Source: Stramonita haemastoma (lineage: Eukaryota > Mollusca > Gastropoda > Neogastropoda > Muricidae). Taken from it: a DNA stretch of 16,451 nucleotides. The translations under genes and the position numbers were made by a program. Positions 1-9,091 of the stretch are shown here, in pieces (the stretch's first letter is position 1; each line of letters starts with the position of its first letter). The notes under the pieces were generated by a model. The model saw only the letters and a program-made list of their open reading frames with translations. It was not told the origin of the DNA and ran no database searches. The stretch covers positions 1-16,451 of the forward strand of contig JASPKP010005108.1 in NCBI GenBank assembly GCA_030674155.1, given 5' to 3'.

Positions 1-1107
1 ATTTAAGGGAAAATGGGAAATTTGGTTAAAGGGGGAAAAGGGAAAAAGGTTTATGGAGAAAAAGAAAAAAGGTTTTAAGGGGAAATGGGAAAATGTTTAA
101 AAGAAATTAAAAAGGTTTTAAGGGGAAATTGAAAAAAAGGTTTCTAGGGGGAAATTGGAAAATGGTTTTTTTTAAAGGGGAAATTGGGAAAAAGATTAAA
201 GGGGAAATTGGAAAATGGTTCTAAGGGGGAAAATTTGGGGAAAAAGGTTTAAGGGGGAATTGGGGGGAAATGGTTTCAAAAGGGGGAAAATTGGGAAAAA
301 TGGTTTCTAAGGGGAAATTTTAAAAAAAGGTTTTAAGGGGGAAAATTTGGGAAAAATTGGGTTTTTCTAAGGGGGAAAATTTGGGGAAAATGATTAAAGG
401 GGAAAAAAGGGGAAAAAGGTTTCCCAAGGGGAAATTGGGGGAAAATGGTTTTCCCAAGGGGAAATTGGGGAAAAAGGTTCCCCAGGGGAAAAATTGGGAA
501 AAAATGGTTTTTTAAGGGGGAAAATTGGGGGAAAAGATTTTAAAAGGGGAAAAATTGGGGGAAAAGGGGTTTTAAAAGGGGGAAAGGGAAAAAGGGTTTC
601 TAAGGGGAAAAATTTAAAAAAAAGGGTTTTAAGGGGGAAAATTGGGGGAAAATGGTTTCCCAATGGGAAAATTTGGGGGGAAAAAGGTTTTTAAGGGGAA
701 ATTGGGAAAATGATTTAAAGGGGAAAATTTGGGAAAAAAGGGGTTTCCCAAGTGGGAAATTTTGGGAAAAAAGGGTTTAAGGGGAAATTGGGGGGAAAAA
801 ATTTAAAAGGGGGAAAAAGGGGAAAATATTTTAAAAAAGGGGAAATTTTGGGAAAAAGGTTTTTTAAAGGGGAAATTGGGGAAAAAGATTTTTAAAGGGG
901 GAAAATTGGGAAAAAAAGGGTTTTCCCAAGGGGGGAAATTGGGAAAAAGGTTTTTTAAGGGGGAAAATTTGGAAAAATGATTTAAAGGGGGAAAAAAGGG
1001 AAAAAGGTTTCTAAGGGGAAAATTGGGGAAAAATGGTTCCCCAAAGGGGGGAAATTTGGGGAAAATTTGGGTTTCCCAAGGTGAAATTGGGGAAAAATGT
1101 TTTTTAA

Positions 1108-1120
1108 GGGGATATTGGGG
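1108..1120 (+). repeat. Variant unit with ATATT in place of AAATT
   Basis: The second arm reads GGGGATATTGGGG instead of GGGGAAATTGGGG. It is followed by a TTTTCCCAGGGG unit, as at 3533 and 4112, where a CCC unit also comes next. Outside that pair the neighbouring units differ, so this copy is a weaker match to the 577-bp repeat. Confidence 0.7.
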
Positions 1121-2010
1121 AAAAAGGTTTTCCCAGGGGAAAAAGAAAAAATGGGTTTTAAGGGGGGAAAATTTGGAAAAAAAGGGTTTCCCAAAGGGAA
1201 ATTGGAAAAAAAAAGGTTTCTAAGGGGGGAAAATTTGGGAAAAATGGTTCTAAGGGGAAATTGGAAAATGGTTCCTAAGGGGAAAATTTGGAAAATGGGT
1301 TTCTAAAGGGGAAATTGGAAAAAAGGTTTTAAGGGGGAAATTGGGAAAATTGGGTTTTTAAAGGGGGAAAATTTGGGGAAAAAGATTGAAAAGGGGGAAA
1401 AGGGGAAAAAGGTTTCTAAAAGGGGAAATTTGGGGAAAAGATTAAAAGGGGGAAAATTGGGGGAAAAGGTTTCTAAGGGGACCCTTGGAAAAAAGGTTTC
1501 TAAGGGGGAAAATTTGGGGAAAAAAGATTTAAAGGGGAAAATTTTGGGAAAAAGGTTCCTAGGGGGAATTGGGGGAAAAAAGGGTTTCCTTTAAGGGGAA
1601 AATTTGGGAAAATGGGTTTCCCAAGGGGGGGAAATTTGGGGAAAAAGGTTCCCAAGGGGAAATTTGGGGAAAAAGGTTTTTTAAGAGGGAATTGGGAAAA
1701 AGATTTTAAGGGGAAAATTGGGGGGGAAAAGGTTTTTTAAAAAGGGAAAATTGGGGGAAAAAGGTTTAAAGGGGAAAAAAGGGAAAAAGAAAAGGGAAAA
1801 AAGGTTTTAAGGGGAAATTGGGAAAAAGGGTTTTTAAGGGGGGAAAATTTGGGGGAAAAAGATTTAAAGGGGGAAAAATTTTTTAAAAAGGTTTAAAGGG
1901 GAAATTGGGGAAAAAAGGTTCCCAAGGGGGGAAATTTGGGAAAAAAGGTTCCCAAGGGGGAAAATTTAAAAAAAGGTTTTTTAAGGGGAAATTGGGGAAA
2001 AAAGGGGTTT

Positions 2011-2020
2011 CCCCCCCCCC
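2011..2020 (+). repeat. C10 homopolymer in a CCC-type unit
   Basis: Ten C in a row sit exactly where other units carry CCC (GGGGTTT, then C10, then AAGGGG). It is the longest C run in the window; the next longest is C5 at 12378-12382. Either run expansion or a base-calling error could explain it. Confidence 0.9.
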
Positions 2021-3522
2021 AAGGGGGGGAATTTTGGGAAAAAAAATTTGGTTTTATAAGGGGAAATTTGGGGAAATGAATTTTAAAGGGGGAAAATTTG
2101 GGGAAAAAAGGGTTCCTTTAAAGGGGGGGAAATTTGGGGAAAAAGGTTCCTAAAGGGGAAAAAGGGGAAAAGAATTTTCAGGGAAAATTGGGGGAAAAAG
2201 GGGGTTTTTAAGGGGAAATTTCAAAAAGGTTTTTAAAAAGGGGAAAATTTGGGGAAAAAGGTTTTTTAAAGGGGGGAAAATTTGGGGGGGAAAGGGTTTT
2301 TTAAAAGGGAAAATTTTGGGAAAATGGGTTTCCCAAGGGGAAAAATTTGGGAAAAAAGGTTTTTAAAGGGGGGAAAATTTGGGGGAAAAATTTTGGGTTT
2401 TTAAGGGGAAATTGGGGGAAAAGATTTTAAAGGGGGGGAAAAAAAGGGGAAAAAGGGGTTTCCCAAAGGGGGGAAATTGGGGGAAAAGGGGTTCCTAAAA
2501 AGGGGGAAAAAAGGAAAAAAGGTTCCTAAGGGGAAATTTGAAAAAGATTTAAAAGGGGGAAAATTTGGGGAAAAAGATTTTAAAGGGGGAATTGGGAAAA
2601 TGGGTTTTTTAAAAGGGGGAAATTTTGGGGAAAAAGATTTAAAGGGGGAATTTGGGGAAAAAGGTTTTAAAAAGGGGAAATTGGGGAAAAAGATTTTTAA
2701 AAGGGGAAAATTGGGAAAATGGTTTCCCAAAAGGGGGGAAATTGGGAAAAAAGAAATTTTAAAGGGGGAAAATTTGGGAAAAAAATTTAAAGGGGGAAAT
2801 TTTGGGGAAAAAGGTTTCCTAAGGGGAAATTGGGGGGAAAAAGGTTTCCCAAGGGGAAATTGGAAAATGGTTTCTAAGGGGGGAAAAGGGAAAATTTTTT
2901 AAAAGGGGAAAATTTGGGAAAAAGGTTTCTAAGGGGAATTGGGGAAAAAGAAATTTAAAGGGAAAAAAGGGAAAATGGGTTTCCCAAGGGGGAAATTTAA
3001 AAAAAGGTTTCTAAGGGGGAAAATTGGGAAAAAAGGTTTTTTTAAAGGGAAAAATTTGGGGAAAAAGAAATTGGAAAAGGTTTTTAAGGGGAAATTGGGG
3101 AAAAATGGGTTTTTTTAAGGGGAAATTTGGGGGAAAAAGATTTAAAGGGGGGGAAAATTGGGAAAAAGGTTCCTAAGGGGGGAAATTTGGGGAAAAAGAT
3201 TAAAAAATGGGGAAAATTTGGGAAAAAGATTTTAAAAGGGGGAAAATTTGGGGGGGAAAGGTTTTTTTGGGGGAAAATTTGGGAAAATGATTTAAAAAGG
3301 GGGAAAATTTGGGGGGAAAAAAATTTAAAAAGGGGGAAATTGGGAAAAAGGTTTCTAAGGGGAAATTTGGGGAAAAAGGTTTAAAGGGGAAATTGCAAAA
3401 AAAGGTTTCTAAGGGGAAAAAGGGGGAAAATTTGGTTTTTTAAGGGAAAATTTGGGGAAAAAAGATTTAAAGGGGAAAAATTTGGGAAAAAGGTTTTTCT
3501 TTAAGGGGGAATTGGGGAAAAA

Positions 3523-3852
3523 GGTTCCTAAAGGGGATATTGGGAAATGGTTTCCCAAGGGGAAATTGGGAAAAAAGGTTTCTAGGGGGGGAAATTGGGG
3601 AAAAAGATTAAAAGGGGGAAATTGGGAAAATGATTTAAAAGGGGAAAAATTAAAAGGGAAAAAAGGTTTTCCCAAGGGGGGAAATTTGGGAAAAAATTTT
3701 TTTTCTAAGGGGAAATTAGGAAATGGTTTTTTAAAAGGGGGAAAAGGGAAAATGGTTTTCCTTTAAGGGGGGAAAATTGGGAAAAAAAATTCCTAAGGGC
3801 AAATTGGAAAAAGGTTTCTAAGGGGGAATTGGGAAAAAGATTTTAAAAGGGG
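3523..3852 (+). repeat. Higher-order repeat, copy A (about 577-bp spacing)
   Basis: Twelve successive units match those at 4100-4435 in order and class. They are: TTCCTAAAGGGGATATT; TTTCCCAAGGGG; TTTCTAGGGG lacking the AA; GATTAAAAGGGG; GATTTAAAAGGGG; TTTTCCCAAGGGG; a TTTTTCTAAGGGG unit lacking its leading GG; TTTTTTAAAAGGGG; a unit with an inserted T run (CCTTTAAGGGG); the GGGC unit; TTTCTAAGGGGG; and GATTTTAAAAGGGG. Several of these variants are rare elsewhere, so independent origin of the same order is unlikely. The array itself is certain; the pairing is by eye, without a computed alignment. Confidence 0.8.
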
Positions 3853-3860
3853 AAAATTGG
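3789..3860 (+). repeat. GGGC three-unit module, copy 1
   Basis: Unit order is ATTCCTAAGGGCAAATT, then TTTCTAAGGGGGAATT, then GATTTTAAAAGGGG. The C at 3800 replaces the last G of the first G run. The module lies inside higher-order copy A. Confidence 0.8.
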
Positions 3861-4099
3861 GAAAAAGGTTTCTAAGGGGAAATTGGGGAAAAAGGGTTTA
3901 AAGGGGAAATTTGGGGGGAAAAGGTTTCTAAGGGAAATTGGGAAAAGGTTTTTAAAAAAGGGGGAATTTTTGGGGAAAAGGTTTTTTTAAAGGGGGAAAA
4001 TTGGGGGGAAAAAGGTTTTTAAGGGGGGGAAAATTGGGGGAAAAAGATTTAAAGGGGGGAAATTTGGGGAAAAAAATTTTTAAGGGGGAATTGTAAAAA

Positions 4100-4435
4100 G
4101 GTTCCTTTAAAGGGGATATTGGGGAAAGGGGTTTCCCAAGGGGAAAAATTTTGGGGAAAAAGGTTTCTAGGGGGAATTGGGAAAAAGATTAAAAGGGGAA
4201 AAAATTGGGGAAAAGATTTAAAGGGGGAAAAATTGGGGAAAAAGGTTTCCCAAAAAGGGGAAATTGGGGGAAAAATTTTTTTCTAAGGGGAAATTGGGAA
4301 AATGGTTTTAAGGGGAAATTTTGGGAAAATGGTTTTTTCCCAAGGGGAAATTGGGAAAAAAGTTTTCCCTTTGGGCAAATTTGGGAAAAAAATTTCTAAA
4401 AGGGGGTTTTGGGGAAAAGAAATTTAAAAAAGGGG
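4100..4435 (+). repeat. Higher-order repeat, copy B
   Basis: This is the partner of 3523-3852. The ATATT markers are 579 bp apart and the GGGC markers 576 bp apart, so both give nearly the same offset. Unit-level differences include TTTTTTCCCAAGGGG here against TTTTCCTTTAAGGGG in copy A, TTTTCCCTTTGGGC against TTCCTAAGGGC, and loss of the inner A tract (GGGGGTTTTGGGG) in the unit after GGGC. I see no third adjacent copy when stepping one period upstream or downstream. Confidence 0.8.
4362..4435 (+). repeat. GGGC three-unit module, copy 2
   Basis: Unit order is GTTTTCCCTTTGGGCAAATTT, with the C at 4376, then TTTCTAAAAGGGGG lacking the inner A tract, then AAATTTAAAAAAGGGG. It is the most diverged of the five copies but keeps the order. 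It lies inside higher-order copy B. Confidence 0.7.
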
Positions 4436-4493
4436 AAAAAGGGAAAAAGGTTTTCCCAAGGGGAAAAAAGGGGGAAAAAATTTAAAAAGGGGG

Positions 4494-4507
4494 AAAAAAA
4501 AAAAAAA
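4494..4507 (+). repeat. A14 homopolymer
   Basis: Fourteen A in a row lie between GGGGG and GGGGG in an array unit. This is longer than the usual A3-A7 of the spacer runs. A second A14 run lies at 4671-4684, so this sub-region is locally A-expanded. Confidence 0.9.
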
Positions 4508-4670
4508 GGGGGTTTTTAAGGGGGAAATTGGGGAAAAAAGGGTTTTTTTTAAGGGGAAATTGGGGAAAAAAGGTTTAAAGGGGAAAAATTTGGGAAAAAG
4601 GTTTTTTAAAAAGGGAAAATTGGGGGGGAAAAAAAAAATTGGGAAAAGATTTAAAGGGGGAAAATTTGGG

Positions 4671-4684
4671 AAAAAAAAAAAAAA
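4671..4684 (+). repeat. A14 homopolymer
   Basis: Fourteen A follow TTTGGG and precede GGTTTAAAGGGGG. The position corresponds to the normal A4-A6 run at the end of a unit. A ten-A run at 4629-4638 is close by. Confidence 0.9.
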
Positions 4685-5767
4685 GGTTTAAAGGGGGAAT
4701 TGGGGGAAAATTTATTTTTTAAAGGGGGAAAATTTTGGGGGAAAAGAAATTGGGGGAAAAAGGGTTTTTCCCCAAGGGGAAATTGGATAAAATTTTAAGG
4801 GGAAATTGGGGGAAAAAGGGTTTTTAAAAAGGGGGAAAAAGGGAAAAAAGGTTTTTTTAAAAGGGGGAAAAATTTGGGAAAAAAGGGGGTTTTAAGGGGG
4901 AAATGGGGGAAAAAGATTTAAAGGGGGGAAAATTTGGGAAAAAAGGTTTTTTAAAAGGGGAAATTGGGAAAATGATTTTAAAGGGGGAAAATTGGGGAAA
5001 AAGAAATTGGGAAAAAAGGGTTTTTTAAAAGGGGGAAAATTTGGGAAAAAAGGTTTCTAAGGGAAATTGGGAAAATGATTTTTAAAGGGGGGAAAAATTG
5101 GGGGAAAAGGGTTTTTAAAAAGGGGGAAAAATTTGGGGAAAAAAGGGTTCCCCTTTAAAGGGGGGGTTTTGGGAAAAAGGTTCCTAAAAGGGGAAAATTT
5201 AAAAAAGGGTTTCTAAGGGGAAATTGGGGGAAAAAAGGTTCCTAAGGGGAAAATTTGGAAAAAAAGGTTTTTAAAAGGGGGAAAATTGGGGGGAAAAGAT
5301 TTTAAAAAGGGGAAAATTTGGGGAAAAAGGTTTTCCAAGGGGGAAAATTGGGAAAAATTTTGGTTTTTTTTAATGGGGAAAAAATTTGGGGGGGAAAAAA
5401 AAAGGGGTTTTTAAGGGGGAAATTGGGGAAAATTATTTTAAAAGGGGAAAATTGGGGGGGAAAAGGTTTTTTAAGGGGGGAAAATTGGGAAAAAAGGGTT
5501 TTTTTAAAGGGGGAAAATTGGGGGGAAAATTTTGGGTTTCCCCAAGGGGAAAAATTTAAAAAAGGTTTTTAAGGGGAAAATTTGGGGTAATGATTTAAAG
5601 GGGAAATTGGGAAAATGGGTTTTCCCAAAGGGGGGAAAGGGAAAAAGGGTTTCCCAAAAGGGAGAAAATTTGGGAAAAAAGATTTAAAGGGGAAATTGGG
5701 GAAAAAGGTTCCCAAGGGGAAATTGGGAAAAAAGGTTTTCCCAAAGGGGGAAAATTTGGGGGAAAAA

Positions 5768-5834
5768 GTTCCTAAGGGGCAAAATTTGGGAAAAAAGGTT
5801 TCTAAGGGGAATTGGGAAAAAAGATTTAAAGGGG
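5768..5834 (+). repeat. GGGC three-unit module, copy 3
   Basis: Unit order is GTTCCTAAGGGGCAAAATTT, with the C at 5780, then TTTCTAAGGGGAATT, then GATTTAAAGGGG. The middle unit has a shortened inner A run (AATT), as in copy 1. Units further upstream do not follow the 577-bp repeat pattern apart from a preceding TTTTCCCAAAGGGGG unit. Confidence 0.8.
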
Positions 5835-7864
5835 AAAATTGGGGAAAAATTTTTTCTAAGGGGAAAATTGGGAAAATGATTTAAAGGGGAAATTGGGGGA
5901 AATGGTTCCTAAGGTGAAAAATTTAAAAAATGGTTTCTAAGGGGGAAATTTTGGGGAAAAGGTTTAAAGAGGAAAAAGGGGGGAAAAAGATTTAAAGGGA
6001 AAAATTTTGGGAAAAAGAAATTTAAAAGGGGGAAAATTTAAAAAATGGTTTTTCTAAGGGGAAAAAGGGGAAAAAAAGTTCCTAAGGGGAAAATTGGGGG
6101 AAAAAGATTTAAAGGGGAAATTGAAAAAAAGGGTTTCTAAGGGGAAAAAAGGGAAAATTTGGTTTCTAAGGGGAAATTGGGAAAAAAATTTAAAAAGGGG
6201 GAAAATTGGGGGGAAAGAAAATTTAAAGGGAAATTGGGGAAAAAAGGGTTTTTAAGGGGAAATTTGGGGAACATGGTTTCTAAAAGGGGGGAATTTGGGA
6301 AAAAAAATTTAAAAGGGGGAAATTTGGGGGAAAAAGGTTTAAAGGGGAAATTTTGGGAAAAAGGTTTAAAGGGGAAATTGGGAAAAAAAGAAATTTTGGG
6401 GAAAAAGGGTTTTTAAGGGGGAAATTTTGGGAAAAAAGGTTTTTAAGGGGAAATTGGGGAAAAAGATTTAAAGGGAAAAATTGGGGAAAAAAGGGTTTTT
6501 GGGGAAATTGGGAAAATGGTTTAAAAGGGGGAAAATTTGGGGAAAAAAAATTGGGAAAATGTTTTTTTAAGGGGAAATTGGGGAAAAAGATTTCTAAGGG
6601 GGAAAAAAAGGGAAAAGATTTTTAAAGGGGAAAATTGGGGGAAAAAGGTTTTTTAAGGGGGGAAAATTGGGAAAAATTTTGTTCCCCAGGGGAAATTGGG
6701 GAAAAAGATTTAAAAGGGGAAAATTTTAAAAAAAAGGTTTCTAAGGGGGAAAATTGGGAAAATGATTTAAAAAGGGGAAAAATTTGGGAAAAAGGTTTTT
6801 TTAAGGGGAAAAAGGGAAAATGGTTTTCTAAGGGGGAAATTTGGGGGGAAAAGATTTAAAAAAGGGGAAAATTGGGGAAAATGGTTTCTAAGGGGAAATT
6901 GGGAAATGGGTTTTTAAGGGGAAATTGGGGGGAAAAAGGGTTTTTAAAGGGGGAAATTTGGGGGAAAAAGTTTAAAGGGGAAATTGGGAAAAAAGGTTTT
7001 AAAAGGGGGAAAATTTGGGAAAAAAAGGTTTTTTAAAGGGGGAAAAGGGAAAAAGGTTCCTAAGGGGAAAATTGGAAAAAAGTTCCTTTTAAGGGGAAAT
7101 TGGAAAAAGGGTTTAAGGGGGGGAAATTTTGGGAAAAAAGGGTTTCCTTTAAAGGGGGGAAAATTTGGGGAAAAAAAAATTTTAAAGGGGAAAAATTTGG
7201 GGAAAAAGGTTTTAAGGGGGAAAATTTGGAAAAAGGTTTAAAAGGGGAAATTGGGGGAAAAAGGTTTTTAAAAAGGGGAAATTGGAAAAAAAGAAATTGG
7301 GGAAAAAGTTTTTTAAAAGGGGGAAAATTGGGGGAAAAAAGGGTTTTTAAAGGGGGGGAAAAAAAGGGAAAATGATTTTAAAAAGGGGGGAAAATTGGGG
7401 AAAAAGGTTTCTAAGGGGGAAATTTGGAAAAAAAGTTTTTGGGGAAATTGGGGGAAAATGATTTTAAAAAGGGGAAAAATTTAAAAAATGGTTTTCCCAA
7501 GGGGGGGAAAATTTGGGGAAAAAGAAATTTTAAAAGGGGGAAAATTTGGGGAAAAAGGGTTTTTAAGGGGGAAAAATTTGGGGAAAATGGTTTCTAAGGG
7601 GAATTGGGGGGAAAAGATTTTTTAAAGGGGGGGAAATTTGGGAAAAAAGGTTTCTAAGGGGAAATTGGGGAAAATTTGGGTTTTAAGGGGAAATTGGGGA
7701 AAAAAAGGGTTTTTTTAAAGGGGGAAAAAGGGGGAAAATTTTTAAAGGGGAAAAATTGGGGGAAAATGGTTCCCAAGGGAAAAATTTGGGGAAAATGGGT
7801 TTTTAAAAGGGGGAAAATTGGGGGAAATGGTTTTAAGGGGGAAATTTGGGGGGAAAAAGGTTTC

Positions 7865-8787
7865 TTAAAAGGGGAAATTTGGAAAAATGGTTTTTAAGGG
7901 GGAAAATTTGGGAAAAAGAAATTTGGGGGGAAAATTTTTTTAAGGGGGGGAAAAGGGGGAAAAAGGTTTTTAAAGGGGAAAAATTTTGGGGAAAAAGATT
8001 TAAAAGGGGAAATTGGGAAAATTGTTTTAAAAAGGGGGAAATTTGGGAAAAAATTTTTAAGGGGAAAATTGGGGAAAATTTGGTTTTGGGAAAGGGGGAA
8101 ATTTTGGGAAAAAGTTTGAAAAGGGGAAATTGAAAATTTGGGTTTTTTAAGGGGGGAAAAAGGGAAAAATTTGGGAAAAAAGGGTTTTAAAGGGGGGGAA
8201 AAAGGGGAAAAAGGTTTTTTAAAGGGGAAAAAAAAATTTGGGTTTTTTGGAAAAAGGGGTATTATTGAAAAAAGGTTTTTAAAGGGGGAAAATTGGGAAA
8301 AAAGGTTTTTTTAAAGGGGGAAAAAGGGAAAAAGAATTTTTTTAAAGGGGAAAAATTTTGGGGAAAAGGAAAAAATTGGGAAAAAATTGGGAAAAAAGGT
8401 TTTTTAAAGGGGAAAATTGGGGAAAAAAGGGTTTTTTAAAGGGGGAAATTGGGAAAAAAGGGTTTTTAAAAAAAAGGGAAAATTTGGGAAAGGGGATTTT
8501 GTTTAAGGGGGGAAAATTTTTAAATGGTTTTTTAAAGGGGGAAAAAGAAAATGGATTTTTTTAAAAAGGGAAATTTGGGAAAATTTGGGTTTTTAAAAAG
8601 GGGAAAATTTGGGGGAAAAGGGAAAATGGTTTTTATGGGGGTATTGGGGGAAAAGGGAAAAAGGTTTTTAAGAGGAAATTGGGGGAAAAAGGTTTGTAAG
8701 GGGAAAAAATTTGGGGAAAAAGGTTTTTAAGGGGGAAATTGGGAAAATGGGTTTTTTTAAAAGGGGGAAAATTTGGGGAAAAAAGTT
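7865..8787 (+). repeat. C-free sub-array (923 bp without C)
   Basis: There is no C on the + strand from 7865 to 8787, whereas C occurs every few units on either side. First arms are TTTTTAAGGGG, GATTTAAAGGGG or irregular forms. Rare variants appear, such as GTTTGAAAAGGGG at 8114, TATTATT at 8260-8266, GGGGGTATTGGGGG at 8637-8650, AAGAGGAAATT at 8670-8680 and GGTTTGTAAG at 8691-8700. The block looks like a separate subfamily of the same satellite and has a related block at 15595-16451. No gene is present. Confidence 0.85.
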
Positions 8788-8813
8788 CTAATTGGGGAAA
8801 TTGGGATAATAGG
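8114..8813 (+). repeat. Long duplicated block, copy A (about 7.6-kb spacing)
   Basis: At least seven rare variants occur here in the same order as in 15759-16391. They are GTTTGAAAAGGGG (8114), a run of six G then AAAAAGGG (8151), TTTTTTGGAAAAAGGGGTATT (about 8243), GGGGGTATTGGGGG (8637), AAGAGGAAATT (8670), GGTTTGTAAG (8691) and GGGATAATAGG (8803). Offsets to the partner are about 7645 bp at the left and 7578-7584 bp at the right, consistent with one diverged duplication plus length drift. The match is by eye on marker order. Confidence 0.75.
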
Positions 8814-8840
8814 AAAATGGGTTTTTATGGGGAATTGGGG
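8637..8840 (+). repeat. Local higher-order period of about 190 bp
   Basis: The TTTTTATGGGG(G) unit at 8631-8650, with TATTGGGGG, recurs in related form at about 8822-8840 as TTTTTATGGGGAATTGGGG. The two are about 192 bp apart, roughly seven units. Both are preceded by GGAAAATGG and followed by AAAAGGG(G)AAAA. The same arrangement is seen at 16218 and 16406, 188 bp apart. Confidence 0.65.
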
Positions 8841-9091
8841 AAAAGGGGAAAACGGGGTTTTTTAAAAGGGGAATTTGGGAAAAAAGGTTTTTAAGGGGAA
8901 AATGGGAAAAAGGGGTTTTTTAAGGGGGGAAATTTCCCAAAATAGTTTTAAGGGGAAAATTTTTAAAAGGGGGAAAAAGGGTTTTTGGGAATTTTGGGGA
9001 AAAAGGGGAAAAAGGGTTTTTTAAAGGGGGGAAAAATTGGGAAAAATGGGGAAAAAGGTTTTTAAGGGGAAAATTGGGGAAAAAGGTTTTT
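8788..9091 (+). repeat. C-poor edge of the C-free block
   Basis: Only five C are seen here (8788, 8853, 8936-8938) before normal C-containing units resume at 9092. None of these C lies in the usual TCTAAGGGG context: they read TTCTAATTGGGG, AAACGGGG and AATTTCCCAAAATAG. Contracted units such as GGGGAAAAAGGGGAAAAAGG near 8997-9014 occur. The stretch is therefore an irregular transition zone of the array with no gene. Confidence 0.7.

Larger units (their letters stand above)
1..7864 (+). repeat. C-containing sub-array I
   Basis: This stretch has no gene, only array units. C occurs every few units in the first arm as TCTAAGGGG, CCTAAGGGG or CCCAAGGGG, mixed with C-free GATTTAAAGGGG and TTTTTAAGGGG units. 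It holds both copies of the roughly 577-bp higher-order repeat and three of the five GGGC modules, listed separately. The last C before the C-free block is at 7864, in a TTTCTTAAAAGGGG unit. Confidence 0.85.

Noticed and set aside
2401..2730. Minus-strand frame rich in Pro, Phe and Ser
   Set aside because: It is the complement of the G/A-rich array (CCC and TTT codons). Similar minus-strand frames occur at 394-663, 3409-3675, 12346-12585 and 13989-14273, with no conserved protein features.
2477..2902. 141-codon reading frame on the + strand, the longest in the window
   Set aside because: It encodes only tandem Lys/Gly/Phe-rich repeats of about nine residues, which follow from a unit near 27 bp. 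Run-length changes shift the frame constantly, there is no ribosome-binding or splice context distinct from the array, and similar frames occur throughout.
8803..8813. TATAAT-like promoter element in GGGATAATAGG
   Set aside because: It is one A/T variant of an array unit, with no partner element at promoter spacing and no gene downstream. The same variant recurs at 16381 as part of the duplicated block.
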